Of a DNA stretch of 6,176 bases, positions 1 through 6,039 are shown in pieces. Location of the stretch: contig JBNKCX010000028.1 in assembly GCA_050287965.1 (NCBI GenBank), positions 1 to 6,176 of the forward strand. The letters are read 5' to 3'. The translations under genes and the position numbers were made by a program. The first letter of the stretch is position 1. Every line of letters begins with the position of its first letter. Below the pieces are notes generated by a model, which was not told the DNA's origin, searched no databases, and saw only the letters and a list, made by a program, of their open reading frames with translations. This stretch comes from CBFDBF01 sp050287965 (GTDB lineage Bacteria; Pseudomonadota; Gammaproteobacteria; Chromatiales; Chromatiaceae).

Positions 1-34
1 AGTACCGGAGCCGGACCGGGATCAGGCCCGAAGG

Positions 35-56
35 GGCGCCGCATGGACGCGGCGCC
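35..56. repeat. Hairpin 1: 8-bp perfect inverted repeat
   Basis: GGCGCCGC at 35-42 is the exact reverse complement of GCGGCGCC at 49-56, with the 6-base loop ATGGAC. It is pure GC and directly abuts the next hairpin, sharing base 56. No T-run follows on either strand, so it does not look like an intrinsic terminator. It is probably one arm of the composite repeat. Confidence 0.7.
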
Positions 57-90
57 TCCAGCCCGGGCGAGGGATCGCCCGTGGCTGGAG
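56..90. repeat. Hairpin 2: 15-bp stem with one bulged base
   Basis: CTCCAGCC (56-63) pairs with GGCTGGAG (83-90), and CGGGCGA (64-70) pairs with TCGCCCG (75-81). This gives a 15-bp stem interrupted only by an unpaired T at 82, with the tetraloop GGGA at 71-74. Such long pairing is not expected by chance. No T-run follows it, so a repeat element or structured RNA is likelier than a terminator. Confidence 0.8.
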
Positions 91-155
91 CCCCCGGAAC
101 GGTGAGGAACGCAGGGTACCCCGCAGGGGCAAGTCGTGGAGCGCCCTTTTCTTTC

Positions 156-189
156 GCCTATTTCTTTTGGGCAAGCAAAAGAAATAGGC
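156..189. repeat. Hairpin 3: 14-bp perfect AT-rich inverted repeat
   Basis: GCCTATTTCTTTTG (156-169) is perfectly complementary to CAAAAGAAATAGGC (176-189) around the 6-base loop GGCAAG. Its pyrimidine-rich left arm and purine-rich right arm, preceded by GGAGCGCCCTTTTC, recall a TTTCTTTTGG...CAAAAGAAA palindrome family that I recall from intergenic DNA of many gammaproteobacteria. It lies about 115 bases beyond the dctM stop codon. It could act as a transcript-end structure, but no uridine tract follows it in the dctM direction. Confidence 0.75.
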
Positions 190-304
190 TCGCAGCCTTT
201 TAGATAAAGCGGGTGAAAAGCACAGAAGCCTATAGGCTGCGAAAAACATCACCAAGTTCAAATCGGGTTCGTGATAGGGCTACATCCCACCCTACCCAAA
301 ATCC

Positions 305-1687
305 CTAATTACCATAGACAACACTCGGCAGCCATGTAGCCAGCTGCGGCTGCCAGGCCAACAGGGCCAGCATCAGCAACTGGATGACGATAAAGGAACT
401 TACCCCACGGTAGATGTGGGTGGTGGTCACTTCCGGGGGGGCGACACCGCGCAGATAGAACAGGGCGAAGCCGAACGGCGGCGTGAGAAAGGAGGTCTGC
501 AGGTTGATGGCGATCATTACCCCGAGCCACACCGGATCCAGACCCATTCCCAGCAGGATGGGACCCACGATCGGCACCACCACGAAGGTGATCTCGATAA
601 AATCGAGTATGAAACCCAGCAGGAACATCAGCGCCATCACCGCCAACATGGCGGTGAACACCCCCCCCGGCAGCCGATCCAGGAGATGGGCGACCAGATC
701 GTCACCGCCATAGCCACGAAACACCAGGGAGAACAGGGACGCGCCGATCAGGATCAGAAACACCATGCTGGATACCAGGGTGGTGCTGCGCATCACATCC
801 CGCAGGATGGCGAAATTCAGCTGCTTGCGCATCGCGGCCAATACCATGGCACCCACCGCGCCCACCGATGCGGCCTCGGTGGGTGTCGCCACCCCTTTCA
901 GGATGGAACCGAGCACGGCGATGATCAGCAGGAACGGCGGCAACAGCACCTTGATCACCCGCAACCAGAGTCCCGCTCCCGTATCACGTTCCGACTCGGG
1001 GATCGCCGGCATGCTTTCCGGTTTCAGGTAAGCGACGATCAACAGATAAATCAGGTAAAACACCACTAACAGAAGACCGGGAATCATGGCCCCGACGAAC
1101 AGATCTCCCACCGAGACCGTATCCGGCGACCAGACCCCCTGATCAAGCTGTGCCTGCTGATAGGCCGACGACAGGACATCGCCGAGCAACACCAGGACGA
1201 TGGACGGCGGAATAATCTGACCGAGGGTTCCGGAGGCGCAGATAGTGCCCGTCGCCAGAGCCGGGTCGTACTTGTAACGCAGCATGGTGGGCAGGGAAAG
1301 CAGCCCCATGGTGATCACCGTGGCCCCGACGATACCGGTACTGGCCGCCATGAGCATACCCACCAGGGTCACCGAGATACCCAACCCGCCGCGGACCGGG
1401 CCAAACAACGCCGCCATGGTGACCAGCAGATCCTCGGCCACCTTGGAACGTTCCAGCATGACCCCCATGAAGACGAACAGCGGCACCGCGATCAGGGTCT
1501 CGTTGGTCATGATGCCGTAGAGGCGGCTCGGCAGGGCCTCGAGAAAAGCGGCGTCAAAATAACCCGCCTCGATGCCCACCACGGCGAACGCCAGGGCCGT
1601 ACCGCCCAGGGTAAAGGCCACCGGATAACCCAGCAGCAACACCAGGCAGACCACGAGAAACATCAGCAGGGGGATATACTCGGCCAT
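305..1687 (-). CDS. dctM: TRAP transporter large permease subunit (DctM family)
   Basis: This is the main transmembrane subunit of a tripartite ATP-independent periplasmic transporter, which moves an organic acid inward using an ion gradient. The 460-residue protein is almost wholly hydrophobic, with many membrane segments. DctM hallmarks are present: ASGTLGQIIPPS at residues 151-162, GVATPTEAASVGA at 265-277 and LQTSFLTPPFGFALFYLRG at 396-414. A polar insert at about 171-196 and the 460-residue length, longer than the roughly 425 of classical DctM, point to the mannitol/chloroaromatic (FcbT3-like) or TakM-like branch; this subgrouping is from memory. The ATG shares its A with the TGA of dctQ (TGATG, 1689-1685), so translation is probably coupled. 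The stop is TAG. No dctP gene is next to it. The substrate cannot be told from sequence. The reading frame is intact. Confidence 0.95.
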   Translation of the reverse strand: MAEYIPLLMFLVVCLVLLLGYPVAFTLGGTALAFAVVGIEAGYFDAAFLEALPSRLYGIMTNETLIAVPLFVFMGVMLERSKVAEDLLVTMAALFGPVRGGLGISVTLVGMLMAASTGIVGATVITMGLLSLPTMLRYKYDPALATGTICASGTLGQIIPPSIVLVLLGDVLSSAYQQAQLDQGVWSPDTVSVGDLFVGAMIPGLLLVVFYLIYLLIVAYLKPESMPAIPESERDTGAGLWLRVIKVLLPPFLLIIAVLGSILKGVATPTEAASVGAVGAMVLAAMRKQLNFAILRDVMRSTTLVSSMVFLILIGASLFSLVFRGYGGDDLVAHLLDRLPGGVFTAMLAVMALMFLLGFILDFIEITFVVVPIVGPILLGMGLDPVWLGVMIAINLQTSFLTPPFGFALFYLRGVAPPEVTTTHIYRGVSSFIVIQLLMLALLAWQPQLATWLPSVVYGN

Positions 1688-2229
1688 CAGATCTCTTCTT
1701 CAGACATCTGTTTCTCCTCCCGCAGGACGGGTATATCCCCTTTGAGAAAAAGAATACATCGCAGGACCATGGCGACTCCCTGCAACACCAGGAGTCCGGC
1801 CATCACCAGGATGAAGGTCTTCAGCAGAAAGACGCCCGGCAGGCCGCCCGCTTCTCTGGAGCCTTCCCACAGGCTCCAGGACTGAAGGACATAGTCCCAA
1901 CTGACCCAGGCGATGAATCCGCAAACCGGGAGCAACAGAAACAGCGAACCGAACAGATCGACCCAGGCCTGCCCGCGGGGGGACATCTTCTGATAGATGA
2001 TATCCACCCGGACATGACCCTCTCGCCGCAGGGTAAAAGCGGCGGCCACCAGAAACACGGCGGTGTGCAGGTAAGTGATGGACTCCTGCATGGCGATCCA
2101 GCCCAGATCAAAGGCGTAACGCAACACCACCACGGAGAATGTCACCAGCACCATAAACAGGGTCAGCCAGGCCACGGCCAGCCCCACCCTTTCGTTCAGG
2201 GTATCAACGAATTTCACTACCCGGAGCAT
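1687..2229 (-). CDS. dctQ: TRAP transporter small permease subunit (DctQ family)
   Basis: This is the small membrane subunit that pairs with DctM and stabilises the permease. The 180 residues hold four likely membrane segments, at about 15-37, 52-66, 88-111 and 131-158. Family-typical stretches are RYAFDLGWIAMQES (37-50), GHVRVDIIY (71-79) and EAGGLPGVFLLK (126-137). HVRVD and GLPGVFLLK fit the FcbT2/TakQ-like branch, agreeing with the type of the adjacent DctM. The C-terminal tail (about 163-180) is charged and probably cytoplasmic. The ATG at 2229 is the only reasonable start, since an in-frame TAA lies eight codons upstream with no other ATG or GTG between them. The Shine-Dalgarno match before it is weak. 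A terminator upstream (2324-2356) implies its own promoter between about 2230 and 2323, but I find no convincing one. Confidence 0.93.
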   Translation of the reverse strand: MLRVVKFVDTLNERVGLAVAWLTLFMVLVTFSVVVLRYAFDLGWIAMQESITYLHTAVFLVAAAFTLRREGHVRVDIIYQKMSPRGQAWVDLFGSLFLLLPVCGFIAWVSWDYVLQSWSLWEGSREAGGLPGVFLLKTFILVMAGLLVLQGVAMVLRCILFLKGDIPVLREEKQMSEEEI

Positions 2230-2323
2230 GCAGGTGTTCTCAATTTCCGCTTATTCAAAGGGGGTTATGCTAACAGAAAACACCACCCCTTCAGAACCGA
2301 AAGGCGGACGGCATTGACCAATC

Positions 2324-2356
2324 AAAAAAGGGGCGCACTGCTGAGCAATGCGCCCC
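2324..2356 (-). terminator. Rho-independent terminator of the LOG-DUF2782 unit
   Basis: Read on the minus strand, GGGGCGCA (2356-2349) pairs perfectly with TGCGCCCC (2337-2330). A further TGC/GCA pairing is possible inside the 11-base loop, and six uridines follow directly (2329-2324). It lies 36 bases beyond the stop of the DUF2782 gene. The plus strand has no T-run after the stem, so termination should be one-way. It separates this unit from dctQM downstream. Confidence 0.9.
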
Positions 2357-2392
2357 GGATACAGGATAGAAACCGGAAATTTAAGATCTAAA

Positions 2393-2719
2393 TTACCAGC
2401 TGAGCAGTTCCCATTGATGGATATTGACGTCGGTGACCTCGCTGGTGCGGGCGTCCAACACCCCGTCGCCATTGGTGTCCAGCAGGTAATAGGGGGGGCC
2501 GGCCATGGGAATCACCTTCACCATGTAGACCTGCCCGTTCCTGCTGTAGGCGTGAATAGTCCCCTTGTCCGTCTCGGTGATGGTGACCTCCGGCTCCAGA
2601 ACTTCACCGCTCTCCACCTGTGACGGCAGATCCGGCGGCTCGGGAACCGGTGCCGCCTCTTCCGCCAGAACCAGGGGAGCGGCAATCATCAGGCTCAGGG
2701 CAGTCAGGGTTTTTTTCAT
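2393..2719 (-). CDS. Exported DUF2782 family protein, function unknown
   Basis: This small protein of 108 residues has a clear Sec signal peptide: MKK, a hydrophobic core at residues 5-18, and a likely signal peptidase I site after VLA at 17-19, just before EEAAP. An acidic, proline-rich linker (20-43) follows, then a domain with EPEVTI (42-47), NGQVYMVKVIP (61-71), GPPYYLLDTNGDGVLD (74-89) and a tryptophan-rich end, HQWELLSW. This pattern matches DUF2782, known from gammaproteobacteria and often found near polA. The mature protein should be periplasmic. DTNGDGVLD resembles an EF-hand calcium loop, but only half a loop is seen. An in-frame ATG exists 20 codons upstream at 2779; I chose 2719 because it begins the signal peptide and has a well-placed Shine-Dalgarno. 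It lies 68 bases after the LOG gene, probably co-transcribed. Confidence 0.82.
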   Translation of the reverse strand: MKKTLTALSLMIAAPLVLAEEAAPVPEPPDLPSQVESGEVLEPEVTITETDKGTIHAYSRNGQVYMVKVIPMAGPPYYLLDTNGDGVLDARTSEVTDVNIHQWELLSW

Positions 2720-2724
2720 GCTAT

Positions 2725-2730
2725 TTCCTT
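2725..2730 (-). promoter_or_regulatory. Shine-Dalgarno fixing the DUF2782 start
   Basis: AAGGAA on the minus strand lies five bases before the ATG at 2719. No comparable site is evident before the in-frame ATG at 2779, so this site supports the shorter, signal-peptide-bearing form. Confidence 0.7.
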
Positions 2731-2787
2731 GTTCAACTCGTCGTAATCTTCGCGGGAGCAACCCGATCGTTCCGGTCATTGATAATA

Positions 2788-3498
2788 TTATAGTTCCAAC
2801 ATAATTTCCTTCTCTTCCGCCGACGGTGCGAAACCACGGGTTTCGTAGTGAGCGAATATGGCATCCAGCACGTCCCTGGGTTCATCACAGATCTGCAACA
2901 GATCCAGATCCTCGGGATTGATGGCCCCCTCGGCGCAGACGGTCTCCCGCAGCCAGTCCAGGAGCCCGCTCCAGAACTCGCCGTTTACCAGGATAATGGG
3001 GATACGCCGGCTCTTGCCGGTCTGCACCAGGGTAAGAATCTCCGCAAGTTCATCCAGGGTCCCGAAACCTCCCGGCAATACCACATAGGCCGAGGCGTAT
3101 TTCACGAACATCACCTTGCGCGAGAAAAAGTGACGGAAATTGAGCTCCACATCCTGATACTCGTTGGACACCTGTTCGTGGGGAAGCTGGATGTTGAGAC
3201 CGATGCTCGGCGCCTTGCCCAGATACCCGCCCTTGTTCACCGCTTCCATAATCCCGGGACCGCCGCCGCTGATCACGGCGAAGCCACTGTCCGAGAGCAG
3301 ACGCGCGATCTCCTCAGCCTTCTGGTAATTGGGGTGATCCCGGTGGGTGCGGGCGGAACCGAAGATGCTCACCGCCGGCCAGATGGGCGCCAGCCTCTCA
3401 AAACCTTCCACAAACTCCGCCATGATCTGGAACACCTTCCAGGCCTCACGGGGGGTCTCCTCCTGCTGACCTCGCAGACAGTTGATCTCATTATTCAT
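2788..3498 (-). CDS. LOG family (TIGR00730) nucleotide phosphoribohydrolase-like protein
   Basis: This 236-residue protein has a Rossmann-type fold of the LOG family, often mislabelled lysine decarboxylase. Characterised members hydrolyse nucleoside or cytokinin riboside 5'-monophosphates to free base plus ribose 5-phosphate. Visible motifs are the strand VSIFGSAR (43-50), SGGGPGIMEAVNKGG (77-91) for phosphate binding, SRK at 126-128, and the signature PGGFGTLDE (142-150) with the conserved Thr147 and Glu150. An N-terminal helical extension (about 13-38) and the length fit the longer bacterial class rather than the roughly 190-residue plant-like form. It is not PpnN, which is about twice as long. 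GGAG lies nine bases before the ATG. The gene diverges from rep and leads the DUF2782 gene. The catalytic motifs look intact; the actual substrate is unknown. Confidence 0.92.
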   Translation of the reverse strand: MNNEINCLRGQQEETPREAWKVFQIMAEFVEGFERLAPIWPAVSIFGSARTHRDHPNYQKAEEIARLLSDSGFAVISGGGPGIMEAVNKGGYLGKAPSIGLNIQLPHEQVSNEYQDVELNFRHFFSRKVMFVKYASAYVVLPGGFGTLDELAEILTLVQTGKSRRIPIILVNGEFWSGLLDWLRETVCAEGAINPEDLDLLQICDEPRDVLDAIFAHYETRGFAPSAEEKEIMLEL

Positions 3499-3551
3499 CG
3501 CAGTTAACTCCGGCCGGCCAATAGTGGCTGCATTTCCCGTATCGCTCCAGC

Positions 3552-3580
3552 ATAATACACGACCTCCGATTTGCTGTTAC
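3552..3580 (-). promoter_or_regulatory. Candidate sigma70 promoter for the LOG-DUF2782 unit
   Basis: On the minus strand, GTAACA (3580-3575, four of six matches to the -35 consensus) is followed by a 17-base spacer and TATTAT (3557-3552, five of six to the -10). Transcription would start near 3545, giving a leader of about 47 bases before the LOG start codon. The spacing and position are good, but this is a pattern match only. Confidence 0.5.
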
Positions 3581-3727
3581 CCGGTTGCGGCAAATTCATC
3601 ACAACTCTTAGGAAAGACCAAAAAAGTATGCTGCAGTTTTGCCCGTTTTCCAGCCCCCAGGGCGTCAATCAATATAGACAACTTCTACTTCCGTTTCCCT
3701 CGCCGGCCCCTGACCGGGTTCACGCCC

Positions 3728-3748
3728 CCGCGAAAATCCTGTTCGCGG
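3728..3748 (+). promoter_or_regulatory. Hairpin just upstream of the rep start
   Basis: CCGCGAA (3728-3734) pairs perfectly with TTCGCGG (3742-3748) around a 7-base loop, ending 13 bases before the GTG of rep. No purine-rich Shine-Dalgarno stands between them; the nearest GGA lies at the base of the right arm. The hairpin could limit ribosome access, or be incidental. Confidence 0.4.
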
Positions 3749-3761
3749 ACGGCGTATAACC

Positions 3762-5777
3762 GTGGCCGGCCTCAATCCCCGACAACAGGAGGCGGTCCGC
3801 TACACGGACGGCCCGCTGCTGGTGCTGGCCGGCGCCGGATCCGGAAAGACCCGGGTCATTACGCGCAAGATCGCTCATCTCATCGATCACGCCGCTATCG
3901 AACCCCGCCATATCACCGCCGTTACCTTCACCAACAAGGCGGCGCGGGAGATGAAGGAGCGGGTGGCGAAGCTGCTCAAGGGCAGAGACACCCGGGGCAT
4001 CACCATCTCCACCTTTCACACCCTCGGGCTCAACATCATTCGCCGGGAACACAAGACCCTCGGATTCAAACCCGGCTTCTCCATCTTCGACGACCAGGAC
4101 ACCGAGAACCTGCTGAAGGAACTGCTGCGCAAGGAGAACCTGGATGACAGCGGCATCGCTTCCGCCCGCTGGCAGATCTCCAACTGGAAGAACGCCCTGC
4201 TCGATCCCGAGCAGGCCCTGGCGGCGGCGGAGGACGCCCTGCAGACCCGCAACGCTCTGCTCTACGGAGCTTACCAGCGCAGCCTGCGGGCCTATAACGC
4301 GGTGGACTTCGACGACCTTCTGCTGCTGCCGGTAAATCTGTTCCGTCAACACCCGGAACTGCTGGACCAGTGGCAGAACCGCATCCGTTACCTGCTGGTG
4401 GACGAATACCAGGACACCAACGACAGCCAGTACGAACTGGTGAAACTGCTGGTGGGGGTACGTCAGGCCCTGACCGTGGTGGGCGACGACGATCAGTCCA
4501 TCTACGCCTGGCGGGGGGCGCGTCCGGATAATCTGATCAGGCTGCAGGAAGATTTTCCCCGCCTGAAGCTGATCAAGCTGGAGCAGAACTACCGCTCCAG
4601 CGGCCGTATCCTGCATGCGGCCAACCATCTGATCGCCAATAACCCCCACCTGTTCGAGAAGCGTCTCTGGAGCGACCTCGGCCCGGGGACGCACCTGCGG
4701 GTGGTCCAATGCCGCAACGAGGAGCATGAGGCGGAGCGGGTGGTCTCGGAGATCCTGCACCGGCGGATAAATCAGGGCGCCCGCCACTCGGAGTTCGCCA
4801 TCCTCTACCGCGGCAACCACCAGGCCCGGCTGTTCGAGACCGCCCTGCGCCAGCACGAGATCCCCTATTTTCTCAGCGGCGGCACCTCCTTTTTCGCCCG
4901 TACCGAGATCAAGGACATCATGGCCTACCTCAGACTGTTGGCGAACCCGGATGACGACGCCGCCTTCCTGCGCGTCATCAACACCCCGCGCCGGGAGATC
5001 GGCCCCACCACCCTGGAACGCCTCGGGACCTACGCCACCCAGCGGCACATCGGTCTGCTGGCCGCCTGTGACGAACTGGGACTGGAGCAGACCCTAACCG
5101 GACGGCCGCTGGCGCGGCTGCGGGAGTTCGCTGCCTGGACCTGGTCCTTCTGCCGCCGGGCGGAAGAGGATCACCCGGTGGAGACCGTGCGCCAGCTTCT
5201 CAAGGACATCGACTACCAGGAGTGGCTTCAGGAGAAGAGCTCCAGCCCGGCGGTGGCGGAATTCCGCATGGGAAACGTCAACGAGCTGGTCACCTGGATC
5301 GAGCGGCTGCATCGGGGGGAGATGCGGGAAGAGAACCTGGTACAGATGATCAGCCACCTCGCCCTGCAGGATCTCCTGGAGCGCCAGGACGAAGAGGAAG
5401 GAGGCGAGCGGGTGCATCTGATGACCCTGCACGCCGCCAAGGGCCTGGAATTTCCCCACGTCTTTCTGGTGGGCATGGAGGAGGAACTGCTGCCCCACCG
5501 CACCAGTATCGAAGAGGAAAACATCGAGGAAGAACGCAGGCTCGCCTACGTCGGCATCACCCGGGCCCAGCACAGCCTCACCATGACCTGTGCAGCCAAG
5601 CGCAGCCGTTTCGGAGAGGTGATCGACTGCCAGCCGAGCCGTTTTCTGGAGGAGTTGCCCCCCGAGGATCTGAAGTGGGAAGGGGGGGAAAACAACCTGT
5701 CCAAGGAAGAGAACCGGGAACGGGGCTCCTCCCACCTGGCCAGCATGCGGGCGCTGCTGGACAGCGGTCAGGCCTAA
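3762..5777 (+). CDS. rep: ATP-dependent DNA helicase Rep (UvrD/Rep superfamily 1A)
   Basis: Rep moves 3'-5' on single-stranded DNA, displaces bound proteins ahead of replication forks and aids fork restart. The 671 residues compare with 673 in E. coli Rep. Motifs in order: Q motif LNPRQQEAV (4-12), Walker A AGAGSGKT (23-30, Lys29), motif Ia TFTNKAAREMKERV (55-68), Walker B DEYQD (214-218), motif III GDDDQSIYAWRG (241-252), motif IV LEQNYRSS (273-280, Arg278), motif V VHLMTLHAAKGLEF (551-564) and motif VI EEERRLAYVGITRAQ (589-603, Arg601). The C-terminal stretch SSHLASMRALL resembles the end of E. coli Rep, which contacts the DnaB helicase. This extends the similarity to the very end and favours Rep over UvrD or PcrA. 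I take GTG at 3762 as start because it gives the expected N-terminus; the Shine-Dalgarno is poor. No lesions are seen. It is transcribed away from the LOG gene. Confidence 0.97.
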   Translation: MAGLNPRQQEAVRYTDGPLLVLAGAGSGKTRVITRKIAHLIDHAAIEPRHITAVTFTNKAAREMKERVAKLLKGRDTRGITISTFHTLGLNIIRREHKTLGFKPGFSIFDDQDTENLLKELLRKENLDDSGIASARWQISNWKNALLDPEQALAAAEDALQTRNALLYGAYQRSLRAYNAVDFDDLLLLPVNLFRQHPELLDQWQNRIRYLLVDEYQDTNDSQYELVKLLVGVRQALTVVGDDDQSIYAWRGARPDNLIRLQEDFPRLKLIKLEQNYRSSGRILHAANHLIANNPHLFEKRLWSDLGPGTHLRVVQCRNEEHEAERVVSEILHRRINQGARHSEFAILYRGNHQARLFETALRQHEIPYFLSGGTSFFARTEIKDIMAYLRLLANPDDDAAFLRVINTPRREIGPTTLERLGTYATQRHIGLLAACDELGLEQTLTGRPLARLREFAAWTWSFCRRAEEDHPVETVRQLLKDIDYQEWLQEKSSSPAVAEFRMGNVNELVTWIERLHRGEMREENLVQMISHLALQDLLERQDEEEGGERVHLMTLHAAKGLEFPHVFLVGMEEELLPHRTSIEEENIEEERRLAYVGITRAQHSLTMTCAAKRSRFGEVIDCQPSRFLEELPPEDLKWEGGENNLSKEENRERGSSHLASMRALLDSGQA

Positions 5778-5798
5778 AAAGCTTCTGATCTTTTGGCC
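5771..5798 (+). terminator. Weak hairpin at the rep stop codon
   Basis: GGCC plus AAAAG (5771-5781, with two bulged bases) can pair with CTTTTGGCC (5790-5798) around an 8-base loop, spanning the TAA at 5775-5777. No T-run follows, so it is a poor intrinsic terminator and may be chance. No better terminator for rep is visible. Confidence 0.2.
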
Positions 5799-5830
5799 GC
5801 AAATGGACGCGAAATACCGCAAGTAATCGC
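5797..5830. repeat. Degenerate CGCAAA-type short repeat run
   Basis: Starting at CCGCAAATGGA (5797), near-copies follow at 5808 (CGCGAAATA), 5817 (CCGCAAGTAAT) and 5828 (CGC), at spacings of 9 to 11 bases. The pattern recalls the GCGTCC/TTTGCGG degenerate repeats that I recall from many proteobacterial intergenic regions. It starts 20 bases after the rep stop. Identification is by eye only. Confidence 0.4.
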
Positions 5831-5900
5831 ACATTTTCCTTTTTCTATTCGCGGGCTTTTGCGGAGATTTAGGCCTACGTCGTTCCAGACAGGATACGGC

Positions 5901-5930
5901 TGTAGGAGCCCAGTCCTCTGGGCGAAGCGG
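5901..5930 (+). repeat. REP-like palindromic element
   Basis: TGTAGGAG (5901-5908) carries GTAG and GGAG, the type of short tag found 5' of REP palindromes. It runs straight into GCCCAG (5908-5913) paired with CTGGGC (5918-5923) around the loop TCCT, then GAAGCGG. The layout matches TGTAGGAGC...GCGA elements common in pseudomonads and relatives, which are mobilised by REP-associated tyrosine transposases. No such transposase gene is in the window. Confidence 0.6.
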
Positions 5931-5944
5931 AGTCCGAGCATATC

Positions 5945-5960
5945 GCCCTCGGGAGAGGGC
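5945..5960. repeat. 6-bp perfect hairpin
   Basis: GCCCTC (5945-5950) pairs with GAGGGC (5955-5960) around the tetraloop GGGA, the same loop as in the 56-90 hairpin at the other end of the window. It lies 14 bases after the REP-like element and may belong to it. Confidence 0.45.
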
Positions 5961-5973
5961 TTGTATGTTAGTT

Positions 5974-6001
5974 CCCGGCAAGTCAAAAAGGACTTGTCGG
6001 G
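5974..6001 (+). repeat. 11-bp hairpin with an A-rich loop
   Basis: CCCGGCAAGTC (5974-5984) pairs with GACTTGTCGGG (5991-6001) around the loop AAAAAG. There is one G-U pair if transcribed on the plus strand, which becomes a C-A mismatch on the minus strand. It therefore would fold better as plus-strand RNA. No T-run follows. Confidence 0.5.
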
Positions 6002-6039
6002 GTGGAGGGACGAAGAGGGCATCTGGCCAAAGGCGCAGA

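Larger units (their letters stand above)
1..304. repeat. Gene-free palindromic repeat region downstream of dctM
   Basis: No credible gene lies here. Three strong inverted repeats follow one another (35-56, 56-90, 156-189). A weaker 7-base inverted pair sits at 191-197 and 235-241, and a perfect 10-base palindrome at 228-237. The heptamer CGCAGGG occurs twice, at 110-116 and 122-128. The hexamer GCCTAT or its complement ATAGGC occurs at 156, 184, 228 and 232, so several arms could pair in more than one way. Bases 242-304 are less structured, but on the minus strand contain GGGTAGGGTGGGATG (297-283), which resembles GTAGGGTGGG-type dispersed repeats that I recall from gammaproteobacterial intergenic DNA. 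The whole looks like one or more dispersed intergenic repeats. The left boundary is outside the window. Family membership is inferred and was not searched. Confidence 0.6.

Noticed and set aside
156..189. Hairpin 3 as the dctQM terminator
   Set aside because: The stem is strong, but reading the minus strand it is followed by GAAAGAAAAG rather than uridines, so I kept it as a repeat.
22..261. 79-codon minus-strand frame in the left flank
   Set aside because: It is composed of hairpin arms, with an Arg/Pro-rich product typical of translated repeats.
250..270. TTCAAAT resembling a tRNA T-loop
   Set aside because: The flanking bases do not pair as a T-stem and no acceptor or anticodon arms are nearby, so it is neither a tRNA nor a clear attachment site.
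416..1069. 217-codon plus-strand frame inside dctM
   Set aside because: It is antisense to a clear membrane permease; the His/Gln/Arg-rich product is the usual mirror of hydrophobic codons.
2230..2323. Promoter for dctQM
   Set aside because: The best candidate (TTCTGA, 18-base spacer, TAGCAT on the minus strand) matches too poorly at -35. A promoter must exist after the terminator, but I cannot point to it.
2848..3507. 219-codon plus-strand frame opposite the LOG gene
   Set aside because: It has no family features, and the minus-strand frame carries the LOG signature.
3585..3700. Promoter for rep
   Set aside because: TATGCT near 3629 and TATAGA near 3674 look like -10 boxes, but neither has an acceptable -35 at 16-18 bases.
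3720..5048. Long open frame (442 codons) on the minus strand inside rep
   Set aside because: It lies antisense to a gene with every Rep helicase motif. Its product is rich in Gly, Val and Gln with no recognisable domain, as expected for GC-rich antisense frames.
5094..5981. 295-codon minus-strand frame overlapping the end of rep
   Set aside because: It runs through the REP-like repeats and antisense to rep motifs V and VI, and lacks domain features.
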